64,000 bases of DNA, taken from NCBI GenBank assembly GCA_963969395.1, contig OZ017805.1:5704001-5768000 (forward strand), in the 5' to 3' direction. Positions 48,701-58,679 of this stretch are shown here, one piece after another. Position 1 is the stretch's first letter, and the number at the start of each line of letters is the position of its first letter. The position numbers were made by a program, and so were the translations under genes. The DNA is from Pseudoscleropodium purum (Eukaryota > Streptophyta > Bryopsida > Hypnales > Brachytheciaceae). The notes under the pieces were generated by a model that saw nothing but the letters and a program-made list of their open reading frames with translations, did no database searches and was not told the DNA's origin.

Positions 48701-51700
48701 TATAAAAAATAGAATCCAATATTACTTTGTTTGGACACCTTGTGCACTTGGTATGCCAATCAATTTGTTGCATATTTTTAAAAATTGTTAAAATTCAGTG
48801 CTGCCCTCTATTCTAGTACTTGTTAGTGTTGTAATGTTTTGAAATTTGACTAGGCACTTGTTTAAGCTAAAACACATTATCCTAATTTTTAGTGAAATTT
48901 TACCACTAATTGGGTAATTTCTATGAATTTCTAGTTGCTAGTAAATGCAATTGACTTCCTATAGAGTCATCTTTTGCAATTTGAAAAATTACAAAAAAAT
49001 TTGAGCAACTTCTAGAAAGCTTTCTAGTGCTAAATGCAAGTTTACATATTTACTTGCATCAATTGTGGAAAGGTCTAAATTCTCATTATAAGAAAACTGC
49101 ATTTTTGGTGTCATTAGCCAAAAATAAAACATGTCTTTGGAGATGTCACTACATTTGGCAATAAACGCTTGCAATAGTGTAAATTTTGTTTGACATTGTT
49201 GCTTATATGTCGTTGTAAATTGCAGAATGCATAGACATCAAGTGAAACGTGTACATCTTTGAACATGTTCCAGAAAATGTCACAAACAACAAGTTGGTCA
49301 CTTTACGTATTTGAAAAATGTCCAAAAAAATGCACTTTTACCACATCAGCAAATAGATTTATTTTGACTATGGTTAAGTTAATAAAATTACTATTGTAGT
49401 AAAATATTGACCATATGTAAAAAATTTAGGGGAAGGGTAGCCATACAGCATGCTTTGCAAAAAAATTGAAATGGATAGATGAGTACCATGGATGAAAAGA
49501 GATGACCTTTATACAAGTAGGGTGGTAGGAAGTGAAACAATTTATATGGGATATCTTAGACAACATGATCTTGATGTCAGAAACAATATTAAGATCCTTA
49601 AAACAACATCAGAATATCTAAATAAATGTCTAGATGTTTGAAACAATGTTGAGAAGTAAAATGGCCAAGTTTCCATATTCTAGTTATTCCATATCTTTTG
49701 TCTCACCATAGATAGAAAATAGATACAAATATGACCTTTATAATCGTTATCCTCACTAATTTTTAATGAAGGAATTCCTTCATTTTGCCATCAAAAATTC
49801 TCTTGATGCTAAATGGTAAGTTTTCTTTAATTCTTGGTGAATTATATAATTTTTAATTTCTTTTAATTATTAATTTCTTTTAACTAATTTTTTTTGTTAG
49901 CCTTGCCCTATAAGTATAGTATGCACTAATTGATATCTCAAAAAACATTTAATTTGATGTCTAAAAAAAAATCTAATTTGATGTCTCAAAAAGCAACATT
50001 AAAATTTTCAAGCTGACATGTTGCCCACATCAAATTCTTTACAGGTCCATATCGAATTTATAAGGTGTCCATGTCACTAGATACGTTATGAATGAAAAAA
50101 GTATCCTATGTGGTGTTGCCCACCCAAAAAGCGCTGATGTGTTGTTGATGTGTCTTCCACATGCTTTCTTTTCAAGACCTTAAAAAACTCCATTCTTCAT
50201 GACATAAAAAAAAACATGTGAAAATTGGATGCGTTTTCACTTGATTTTGCACGTATTTTACTTGTTCATTATAGTAGATTTTAGATGACATCAATGTCAA
50301 TAGCTACCTTATAAAAAAAAACGTGAAGGCACTTTCTTTTCAATGTCACAAAAAACTGGTTTTTTTATAATGTCTTTATTTCTTGTTTTCAATTTCTCTA
50401 GGGAGGAATCAATTTTGTACAAGGGAATTTTCATAAATTGCCTTTGTCGTTGAGCAACTAGCATGTTTTTATACTATAAACACCTTTTTCCAATCTTCAA
50501 TGTGTGTTCTTTGTGAATTGGTGGATTTAAGTAAATTTGGTAACAATAAAAAATAAATGTCTTCTACAATTTTGTCTACTAAGACTCAAATTTATCTCAA
50601 ACTCCTAATCAACATACTAAACACCTATTTAGATATAGGAATGGTAAATAGAAGTGCTTAGAGCACTACTAAACTTCTAAAATATAACACTATGTAATTG
50701 TAGGAACTTCTATTAATATGATGTTAACATATTTTTTAGATTTTTTGAACTAAAAAAGGCTATAAGGAATGAGCGAAAGCGAAAAAAAGAAAATCCCGAG
50801 GCCTAGGTGACAACTACTAGGCTTGCAACACCTAATTCACAAATAAAATAAAGTATTCCAAAAGGGGGTTTGGTCACATTTTATTTATCAAATTTCACAA
50901 AGATTCATTCAAATTGACTTCATAGAAATTCATTGGAATTTTCAGTTGATTAGTCTTTTATGGGTTAACAAATTATACATTCTTCTTCTTCATGAATGTG
51001 AGCCGCTTTGAAAATAGACCCCCAAACTTCTTTGTCCCTCATAGTTACAACTATGCACATCTCCAAACCTCACCAACTACTTTAAAGCCAAACTATCATT
51101 TTCATATTAAATTAGATGTCATTATTAACATAAAACATGGTTGTTACATTGGATGTCCATAAAAATTTGTCAACTAAAATACTAGGTTCTCATAGTGTAT
51201 ACCTTGACATCTAATGCATCCCCACTATCCCTTGTATAGAAAATTCCTCTACCACAACATTCCCCAAGAGAAAATACAATTCATCAAATTGACTCTCTAT
51301 AATAATAATAATTTTTTCACTCTCTTAACTTTAAATTAAATAGTCTTCATGGTCAAAAAACCATGAGAAACAATCCAAACATCCACTTTCATCCTCTTTC
51401 ATCAACAACTAATATTCCATAAATTTGACATTACTTCTACTCTAATTAACAATAATAACATTGCCATCCAATATTCAACTTCCATTTTCTTATTCAAATA
51501 TAAACTTTAAAACAATCAAACCTTAATTAATCTAATAGATTTCCAATGGAAACAAAAATTGCCAATCCATTACATAACTTCCTATAAAAGACACCCTACT
51601 AACTGATATTTAACTAATTATGGACAAATCCATAGTCCAGAAATAAATCGGCCGTCAACCGATATAGTCGAATGCATAGATTTGTGTGTCATAAGCAATG

Positions 51701-51835
51701 AACAGAAATGGACGCAACCACTAAACAAACCAAAGTACCACAACATACGGCCAATGATAGAGTTCAGAGCCTACAATTAGTAGTTAAATCAATAATTTCA
51801 TAAGCTCCTATGTTGTGTCCAAATTTGGAACAAAG
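45734..51835. other. Long AT-rich region without a recognised gene
   Basis: Frames on either strand, such as 45773-46264 minus, show no motif or splice context. A perfect 13-bp-arm hairpin lies at 46131-46160. Two to three copies of ATTTGATGTCT-like words lie at 49.95-50.0 kb. I see nothing else. Confidence 0.45.
46131..46160. repeat. Perfect 13-bp inverted repeat
   Basis: AAAAAATCAACAC, loop TTTT, GTGTTGATTTTTT. The word AATCAACA recurs just upstream. It may be a small hairpin or the relic of a fold-back element. Confidence 0.7.
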
Positions 51836-51854
51836 TATCGGCTGGCGCCTGATA
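51836..51854. repeat. Diverged family-A palindrome
   Basis: TATCGGCTGGCGCCTGATA, the left-most and most diverged member of the TATCGGCTGSCAGCCGATA family. Confidence 0.65.
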
Positions 51855-52028
51855 CTACCAACCGATTCCTAACATCATTCTCTAAAGTACCTAGATCTAT
51901 GAAAGTATTTGCACTACGTAAACTATGAAAATCGACTATGGCAGCCATCTGTAAGATGAGGAGCAACGAATGCTCCTCCTTCAACCCTAAACCCTGAGTC
52001 CATCCGATCCAATGAACTGAATTGCTCG

Positions 52029-52047
52029 TATTAGCTGGCAGTCGATA
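52029..52047. repeat. Family-A palindrome
   Basis: TATTAGCTGGCAGTCGATA, with compensating-type changes in the arms. Confidence 0.7.
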
Positions 52048-52204
52048 TCCCCCCCAGAAAACTCCAGAGAACAGGTCTTGAAGTGAAGAGGCAGTCGATT
52101 CGATAAGACTGGCGTTGACAATAAAGCAGTTCAAATTTGTGAATAAGGTAAAGGGGACGAGATTGGAAGGTATTCAAGCCCCCCCCGATTCCACTCTGCA
52201 AGGG

Positions 52205-52223
52205 TATCGGCTGGCAGCCGACA
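52205..52223. repeat. Family-A palindrome
   Basis: TATCGGCTGGCAGCCGACA, one mismatch between arms. It lies 3' of the first FCP1-like exon. Confidence 0.8.
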
Positions 52224-52458
52224 CCATGTAGGGCAAATCACTAGAATATCCCATTCCAGTTTGGCTTCCCGTACTTGATTGACTGTGCAACCTCATGTTA
52301 GAGATTCTGTACATACTAGCGTAGACCATGTACAGTTAGCCTTAGGAGTAGCTTTAGACACTTAATTAGTGTTAGAGTCCATGGGTATTGCTCGTAGTCA
52401 AAGGCAGCCCAATGTAGTTAGTTATCCCACATGGTTTGTGGATAACTAGGAAAGGCTT

Positions 52459-53148
52459 CTAGCTTAAGTTGAGCCCACTTATGTGGCCTTGTATCGTTCT
52501 ACCATCTAAGTAAAGCCTTTCTCTCATAACATAACTTTGTAATCTCAATACCTCATAGTGTAATTGTCTCGGTTTGATTGCGCCTTTCATGTATTCCGAG
52601 ACTGACTCATGCTCGTGCATGGGATAAATGAATGGAATAATATCCGTTGAAATGTTCGGAATAACTCTACTAATATTCGGGAAATTGAGATCTCCCGTAA
52701 ATGGTAGCGGAATATAGCACGCCGGATCCGGCGTCCTCCTGAGCGAAAGCAGGCACACATCGACCATGAGCACTTGGTCCGTGAAGCATGTCATCCTGGA
52801 TGGTCTCTTAGTGTGAAGTATTGAGAGCATTTTGTAGCACCACGGGAAATTTTGGCTATCTATACAGTACTCTCTGCCATAAACGAACGCTAGGTTGTCT
52901 CTGACATGTTTTGGAAGCAAGTGCGCAAGCAGAGGCCTAAGATCAACTATTGGCATCCTAGACCAAATTCCTACGTGGAACTTTTCAAACAGTGTCATGA
53001 ACATTGCAACTAGCCCTGGCCTTTTAATGACATTTCTGTGCGGGTCCGACTTGTCCACCTCGATATTTGGGTCGAGATAACAAAGTAGTCCCGTGACGCA
53101 TAGAACCACACATTTCTTGAACGACTGTGAATGGCCCACGTTGGACTC
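52459..53148 (-). CDS. FCP1/NLI-phosphatase-like pseudoenzyme 1
   Basis: The exon starts after CTGTTCAG at 53149 and runs without internal stops to TAG 52459, 229 codons. It resembles plant NLI-interacting/FCP1-like HAD phosphatases: V-V-L-C-V-T-G-L-L-C-Y aligns with the LDxNGLL nucleophile strand. Then come K-R-P-G-L and F-E-K-F-H-V-G-I-W-S, followed by L-A-F-V-Y-G-R-E-Y-C. The nucleophile Asp is Cys, and the acidic pair of the last motif is not seen, so activity is unlikely. These enzymes normally remove phosphates from protein Ser/Thr such as the RNA polymerase II tail. Upstream lies an intron with a perfect family-A palindrome (53223). Confidence 0.6.
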   Translation of the reverse strand, partial: ESNVGHSQSFKKCVVLCVTGLLCYLDPNIEVDKSDPHRNVIKRPGLVAMFMTLFEKFHVGIWSRMPIVDLRPLLAHLLPKHVRDNLAFVYGREYCIDSQNFPWCYKMLSILHTKRPSRMTCFTDQVLMVDVCLLSLRRTPDPACYIPLPFTGDLNFPNISRVIPNISTDIIPFIYPMHEHESVSEYMKGAIKPRQLHYEVLRLQSYVMRERLYLDGRTIQGHISGLNLS

Positions 53149-53222
53149 CTGAACAGAACATGAGTTAGTAGCTACAAGATTATACAACATCAACATCCAC
53201 TGAAAGAAGACAAGCCAGTTGA

Positions 53223-53241
53223 TATCGGCTGGCAGCCGATA
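53223..53241. repeat. Family-A palindrome, perfect copy, intronic
   Basis: TATCGGCTGGCAGCCGATA lies 74 nt upstream of the 3' splice site at 53149 (minus strand). Confidence 0.85.
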
Positions 53242-53578
53242 CTGCGGCTTGACACAAGACAGCAGCCAATAATTCATATTGAGAAACAAACGAAAGGTGC
53301 CAGATAGATTGTGCACAGATGAGTGAATGCCTGCACCTACATTATTGCGATCACTTGATTAGAATGACCAAGACCTAATGCTGAAACTCTCAAAGGAAAC
53401 ATTTAAATGCTTTGAGAGTGAGTGTCCCATGCGCAAACTTTAGGAAAAATCAGACTGAAATGCCTTCATTACAAAAAAATTGTTTAATCAATATAAAAGA
53501 AAATAATGTACACAAAAGATGTAGTCTCTAGACGTCCTCCTTTATCTACAGAGAATATATACAATCTACAAAAATATG

Positions 53579-53597
53579 TGTCGGCTGGCAGCCGATA
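53579..53597. repeat. Family-A palindrome immediately after a TAG
   Basis: TGTCGGCTGGCAGCCGATA starts 2 nt downstream of the TAG that ends the second FCP1-like frame on the minus strand. Confidence 0.8.
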
Positions 53598-53599
53598 CA

Positions 53600-54468
53600 C
53601 TACGCCTCCTCCATTAGGTCCCGTGGGCTAGGAATTCCCATGGCCTGCAGCTCCTCCAGTGAATATGGCACCTTGAATCCCTTTTGATATGGCGGTGTCA
53701 CATTCACAAATTGATTATGAAGAGGAGAGCCCGGCATACAACGTGCAATCCCAACTGAAGAGTTCTTTTGACAGAACTCTAGGACCGTGAGTCCCGAAGA
53801 CAAAAACCGTTCAATGAACGGGATGAGCGTTGCCTAGAGATAAGGCAGTTTTCCACCTTTCAGCGAACTCTCCGAATACATAGTAACCGGGGGTGGATGA
53901 ATCGCACTATATGGTAAATTCAAAACGTTCCGACAGGGCTCGTGATCCACGATCAATGAGTTGTTGATCATGGCCCCATTATCGTACAAGGAGGATGACT
54001 CGAGAATCCTTGCGAGACGCTTCAGAAAAATTGGTCGTGTGGGATTCTGAGGGTCTCGATAAGCACTCTCGTCACAGTACTCCTGTCCAAAAGCTAGGTA
54101 ATCGTCTCTGATATCCGGCGCCTTTCATTTCAGGTTATGAAGATGCTGTTCAAGAGTCTGCTTGGGTAAATGCGACCAATAAACGATCTGAATGTCCTGA
54201 CCCTTACAGAACCTGATGAACTCCTCAAGACCTGGTCGAGCTCCTACTTGCGACCTTTGATGCATACTTTTCCCTTTTAAAATGAGGGGCTCATAGAAGA
54301 GCAGAGTTCCCTGAACCTCAAGGAAAAGAAACAACTTCGGAGTCGCTACTTGAGACGGGCCAGCACTAGACGTGTTCCCTACCCTTTCTTCTAGAGCTGG
54401 TTTGTCACACTCCTGCCCACCTTCAGACGCGGTGGCGGGGAATTTCTTAGAAGTTTTGTAGTCATCAT
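53600..54468 (-). pseudogene. FCP1/NLI-phosphatase-like pseudoenzyme 2
   Basis: The exon follows TTTTGCAATGCAG. After a Ser/Thr-rich lead, L-F-L-F-L-E-V-Q-G-T-L-L-F replaces the canonical D-x-D/N-G-T. R-P-G-L-E-E-F and I-V-Y-W-S-H-L follow. Then comes a TGA (54125) inside the domain, I-F-L-K-R-L-A-R-I and L-I-V-D-H-E-P-C where IDDSP is usual. A TAG (53837) precedes A-T-L-I-P-F-I-E-R-F. The frame is otherwise unbroken to TAG 53600. First-strand Asp is Glu, the second is Gln and the DD pair is DH, so catalytic residues are lost independently of the stops. It may be part of the same gene as the exons to 58.5 kb. Confidence 0.6.
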
Positions 54469-54542
54469 CTGCATTGCAAAACGAAATACATAGAGCATGA
54501 GATGCAATGAACTTAGGTACATGACAAAACATTCGTGCACTG

Positions 54543-54561
54543 TATCGGTTGGCAGCCGACA
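54543..54561. repeat. Family-A palindrome, intronic
   Basis: TATCGGTTGGCAGCCGACA lies 74 nt upstream of the acceptor at 54469 (minus strand). Confidence 0.8.
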
Positions 54562-54699
54562 CAGTCCATAAGTACTCTAGTCTACCGAGATGAAGGCTCC
54601 TACTAACAAGTCTACGCACAAGTCTGAGCCAGGCAGTGCTACGTATACATGAGCTATTTTAGATACTCCACAAACATCGCGGAGCATGTCTATCGCCTA

Positions 54700-55533
54700 C
54701 GAACCTCCAGTCTGAGCCTGCCTCTGAGATCGAGCGGGAGACATCGCTTCATTTGGGAAGTCCTGTTCCCGCGCCGCCGCGCTACCGTCTTCCTCGTCAC
54801 TCAGTCGTTTCCGCTTTTGCTAAACCCGAGTTGACCTCCGCGAGTCCGCCGACTCCGACTCCTTTTCGAGCGTGGCCCCCTTGCTTCTTCCCCGTCGTGG
54901 TTCAGGCGGGGAAACCACCATGGGTCTCGGTTGGTAGCTGATACTAATGTCAGCTACAGTAGCCGGGCGGCCAATTGCAGTGACTCCCACTTGAGGCTCT
55001 GTCGCAAGACTGACCACTAGAGCCTGTGGAATCCTGCGAATCTCCTCTGACGGTGGTTGAACGTGCAAGTCCACGACCATTGCGACCGATGAATTTTCCG
55101 GTCAGAGCATCCCGTGCGGCTCCGAATTTGGAGCCGGGGGGAGATTGAGAGAACGCTGCGGAGATGAAGGACGTCGTTGCCGCTGCCTTCGAATGAGTGT
55201 CTCTTCTGGGGGGCCATCACTGTCTGAGTCAATCTGAAACGTCTGAAGTGCTGGTCGCTCCTGAGACTGACCCTACAGCCGTTGAGATTTAGCAGCGCCA
55301 CCCGGAGTCTCCGTCAAATTGAGGGTCGAGATTGGCCGCGATTGCTGATGTGATGCCGCAGGCGACACTTGCCCCGATCCGCTTGCGCCCCCCCCGGTCT
55401 GTTAGCGCAGGCGTCCCCGAAGAAGGCGTCCCAAGGAAGCCGAGGAGACGAGGTTCATTCCCCTCACACGTTCCGTGGTCTTCTGCAATCCGTCCTCCTC
55501 TCGAACGAACTCCATGACAGCCTGCCCATTCCT
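54700..55533 (-). pseudogene. Disordered Gln/Arg/Ser-rich exon of the ParB/FCP1-like locus
   Basis: It begins after GGTTCGCAG. The phase reads N-G-Q-A-V-M-E-F-V-R-E-E-D-G, then F-Q-I-D-S-D-S-D-G-P-P-E-E-T and K-R-K-R-L-S-D-E-E-D, a linker-like composition with a possible nuclear signal. In-frame stops are TAA near 55.40 kb, TAG near 55.28 kb, TGA near 55.11 kb, TAG 54820 and TAG near 54.71 kb. The phase is never lost over about 270 codons. A diverged palindrome (54925) is inside the coding phase. The 3' border is uncertain. Confidence 0.5.
54925..54943. repeat. Diverged family-A palindrome within an exon
   Basis: TCTCGGTTGGTAGCTGATA. Read on the minus strand it encodes I-S-Y-Q-P-R in the open phase, so this copy appears exonised. 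Confidence 0.65.
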
Positions 55534-55569
55534 CTGCGAACCCATGGAGTACAAGTGAGTAACATGTTG

Positions 55570-55588
55570 TATCGGCTGCCAGCCGACA
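55570..55588. repeat. Family-A palindrome in a 109-bp intron
   Basis: TATCGGCTGCCAGCCGACA lies 54 nt after GTAAGT (donor at 55642) and 36 nt before the acceptor at 55534. Confidence 0.85.
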
Positions 55589-55642
55589 GGATTTCACTTC
55601 CTCTGAACAATGAAAATGTGAGGAAGGGATAAGAAAACTTAC

Positions 55643-56952
55643 CAGAGCGATCTCCGTGATGTTCCCGCCCCCCTAGATGTTGATGACGGTGGCATCCTTG
55701 GATTTTAGGGTTGGCATCATCAGTTTCTTTAGAAGTCCATGACCAACCCCGCACATCCCGCCATTCCAGTCGATCTTGCCCTCAACGTCGACATTGAACC
55801 AGTCGGGTGCCTTGTTGATCCTAGTGAAGCGCTTGAAGACCGGGAAAATACTGGACCTATCCTTGGGCTTCGGGAAGGTCAAGGACAGAGTGACCAAAGG
55901 CATGGATTCAATCTCCGCCTTCTGAAAGCCTCCACGGGGAGAGGCTGATAGTACACCGAATGGTAGTACTAGGAGGACGAGGACGAGGACGAGGCCGTCG
56001 CCACAGAATCTCGGAAACACGAGTTCCCGATGAGGAGCATTGGTAGGGGGATGTACGCTTCGGTCTCTTCGATATTTGGACCGTCCACCTCAGGGATTTC
56101 AGCGGCCAGTGCTAGATCGAGCAGATCGTTCTTGTTCACTGGAACCGGTTCCCCCATATCTGTATACCCAAAGAGGACAATGAATTTTTTGTCCTCGGGT
56201 TCCAGCGCCATATTCCCCTACGATTGACGGACGAAGTCGACCACCTCAAGAATAATCTCTCCGACATAGCATTCGTATTTCAGCTTGGCAGACTTCCCAA
56301 GCGTTGGAGGCATTTCGACTTTGGCGTAGTTCGCCAACGTCATGAAGAAGACCCCCGTCGCCTTGCCATCCGTCGACTTGTCCGTCGTTGGATTCATAGG
56401 GTTCACTCGCCCCTTCAACCAGTTGTTGGCGTTCGTGAACTTCATCATGTCCTTCCAGACGTTTCGGACTATGGCTGAGTACCCCTCCTTTTCAGCAAGC
56501 TCCATCCAATCCTCGTCAGTATATGGGGTCCAGCCCTGGTCCTTGCAGGGAAGGGGATGCTTCTTCCTGGTCCACATGATCTCGTTCATGACGATCCTGT
56601 CCAGCTTTTTGTCCTTGCACCAGTCGAAGAGAGTGATCTTCCCCGAGGACTTGGCCTTCGCGGTGTTCTTGATGCTCACGCGAAGTGCAACGATCTCCCG
56701 CCCTAGCTTGCACAGATCCGAATCTCGAAGCCCCAGCGTTGGCGTGAGATCCGTTTTGGTGATGTGAGTGAGCGGCTTCCGATTGACGAGGAGATTCGGC
56801 ATAGTCCCATCATCTCCAATAATCTCCCCGTTCTCCCACGCATCGAAGACCTCCGTCCATAGCACCCAGGTGGTCTCCTTGATGAAGATGAGGGGCAACT
56901 TGGAGGACACCTTCTCATCCACGAAGTGCGCCATCACCTTCAGCTTCGCAGC
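55643..56952 (-). pseudogene. Large exon of the ParB/FCP1-like locus
   Basis: It starts in phase after CTCCTCCAG (A-K-L-K-V-M-A-H-F) and continues through W-V-L-W-T-E-V-F-D-A-W and L-F-D-W-C-K-D-K-K-L-D-R, to T-L-A-N-Y-A-K-V and V-D-F-V-R-Q-S. TAG 56218 follows, then K-K-F-I-V-L-F-G-Y-T-D and a serine run. At the GAGGAC/TCCTCG microsatellite (55.97-56.0 kb) the phase shifts. It then continues as S-M-P-L-V-T-L-S-L-T-F and K-A-P-D-W-F-N-V-D to TAG 55673 and the donor CTG|GTAAGT. No family is recognised. The region has many CG dinucleotides, unlike decayed methylated DNA. Confidence 0.55.
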
Positions 56953-56994
56953 CTGGAGGAGTTCCACCGCAATGTTTAGAACATGCGAGAATGG

Positions 56995-57013
56995 TATCGG
57001 CTGCCAGCCGATA
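56995..57013. repeat. Family-A palindrome, perfect, in a 112-bp intron
   Basis: TATCGGCTGCCAGCCGATA lies 51 nt after the donor (57064) and 42 nt before the acceptor (56953). An alternative acceptor, CTGGCAG, lies inside the palindrome itself. Confidence 0.9.
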
Positions 57014-57064
57014 CATAATATATTAATCAAAAGCGAGAAAAAAATAAAGGTGCGTGGGAATTAC

Positions 57065-57544
57065 CTCAAATGCTGCTGACGGCTTTCCACCTCCACGATG
57101 CGGCTCTAGGCACCCCGCCTTCACCCACGCCGCTCTTCCCATCTCTGCGTAGGATCTGAAGGTCTCCTTTGCCACTTTCTCCACGATGTTGAGATTGAGG
57201 GCATTGGAGACTCTGATGAGTGTGTCCGGGTCTCTACTGAATACCGGAATGACCTCGAACTCCAGGAGGTCGGTTTTGGCTTCAAAGCCGTCCGGATATT
57301 GCTCGGCCAATTCTCGACAGGCCGTCATTGTGTGTTGCCCACCAATGATATACCAGTGGACATTTGGTGCCTTCCACCACGGCATTAAGATGCCGTCAAC
57401 AATAACAGTCTATTCCTTCCCGGGACACTCGTCCATCACGGCGTCTAGCCCTTTGTCCGTTGGCAGTGGAGCCCGCTTCAGAGGAATCCCATGGATTTCC
57501 GGCTTCTTCCTAATGGACCCGTATCCCTTGTACATGGTCTTCAC
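57065..57544 (-). pseudogene. ParB/sulfiredoxin-like exon
   Basis: Exactly 160 codons lie between TTCAG|GTGAAG and GAG|GTAATT. It reads V-K-T-M-Y-K-G-Y, then a TAG before T-V-I-V-D-G-I-L and H-W-Y-I-I-G-G-Q-H-T-M-T-A-C-R-E-L. After that come F-E-V-I-P-V-F and S-N-A-L-N-L-N. The I-x-G-G-x-H-x3-A...V-I-P pattern matches the core of the ParB N-terminal/sulfiredoxin fold, which binds nucleotides in bacterial ParB. The role in a eukaryote is unknown. It has one stop and a perfect reading phase with both neighbours. Confidence 0.55.
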
Positions 57545-57586
57545 CTGAATTGAGAGAAGGCCAAAATATTAAAGACCAGCTATAGA

Positions 57587-57605
57587 TGTCGGCTGCCAGC
57601 TGATA
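57587..57605. repeat. Family-A palindrome in a 114-bp intron
   Basis: TGTCGGCTGCCAGCTGATA lies 53 nt after the donor (57658) and 42 nt before the acceptor (57545). Confidence 0.85.
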
Positions 57606-57658
57606 CATTATATGGGAAGATAAAAACCAGTAAAGGATGGAAGTGATCGTCGAATTAC

Positions 57659-58493
57659 CTGGCCAAGTCGGTCCTTTGCAATCTTCCGGTACTTCAACTC
57701 GTCCGGTGCAATGTGGAATTTGTCCGAGTGAATGACCCCCGGAAGTCGCTGCTTCTTGTAAGGAAACGCGTGCAGGAGCCCCATTTCCAACGCCTGGTAA
57801 ATAGCGTTCACCTTGTTCTCCTTCGTCTTGGTTGTGAGATGATTTCCAAGCCGAAGTGCCTCGTCGAGTGTCAGCTTCAACGGCTTGTTGGGGTCGTCCC
57901 TGGCCTTCGCTTTTCTCTTCGGTTTGCTGGGCGACCCGGTCTCCTACAGATCAATTGCAGTGACTTCAGTCACTGGCGCCGCCACTTGCTTCCTCGCGGA
58001 GGGTACCTTTTTCTTCCCCTTTTCCAACTCACGAGCGATGAACGCATTGTGTTCATCGCGCTCTATCTTCAAGCACTCCCAGCCCTGGATGAGGTCCTCT
58101 GCCCTGGACGGCGTGTTTCCCGCGAACGTCATGCCCATCGACATTGACTTCTGTCCACAGACCTCCTCCGTGCACTTGTTCACCGGCAACTTCACCGCAA
58201 AATAATCGGCAACTCCATCCGTGCTTCCCAATGGCATCAAGCATATCATGACGTGCACGGAATCGCCAACAGCCATGACGGACAATACACTTCCTTTGCC
58301 AGGGGTCATGTTCCCTTTCAGCTTGAAGGAGCATACGATCTCCACTGTCGTGTCGGGTAACTGCCTCCAACACAGACCCCATTCTTGGATGGCCTCGATC
58401 GCTTGCCATGTTGCCCTCGGTGGATACCCGTCTCCCAATATCCGAGAGTTTGGGATTTGCTCACCCAGAAGGCAGGCCAAGAGAGTCGGTTTC
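57659..58493 (-). pseudogene. First recognised exon of the ParB/FCP1-like locus
   Basis: It follows TTCTGTAG and ends CCAG|GTAATT. The phase reads L-L-A-C-L-L-G-E-Q-I-P-N and R-A-T-W-Q-A-I-E-A-I, then M-T-F-A-G-N-T-P-S-R-A. A Lys-rich stretch and TAG 57944 (after T-A-I-D-L) follow, then L-T-L-D-E-A-L-R-L-G. No family is named apart from the link to the ParB-like exon downstream. Start codon and promoter are not found. A Ty3 LTR lies within 200-300 bp upstream and may have cut off the 5' end. Confidence 0.5.
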
Positions 58494-58560
58494 CTACAGA
58501 ACAATACAATTGAATTCTCAATACACTCACACTATGCACCTTCACTTTGTGCATCCACTG

Positions 58561-58579
58561 TATCGGCTGCCAACCGATA
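58561..58579. repeat. Family-A palindrome, intronic, right-most copy
   Basis: TATCGGCTGCCAACCGATA lies 67 nt upstream of the acceptor at 58494 (minus strand). No further copy is seen to the right, in the retrotransposon. Confidence 0.85.
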
Positions 58580-58679
58580 CAACCTCTCAGTCCCTAAACC
58601 CTACCGTCGTGTCCCAGCACAGGGTAGGTCAATTCCCCATTATACTCACAAAAATCGCTCTAGAGTATAACTAAGTGAC

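Noticed and set aside
53600..58493. Bacterial-type operon with a ParB gene
   Set aside because: GT-AG introns in phase with the coding segments and the surrounding plant-type retrotransposon make this eukaryotic nuclear DNA.
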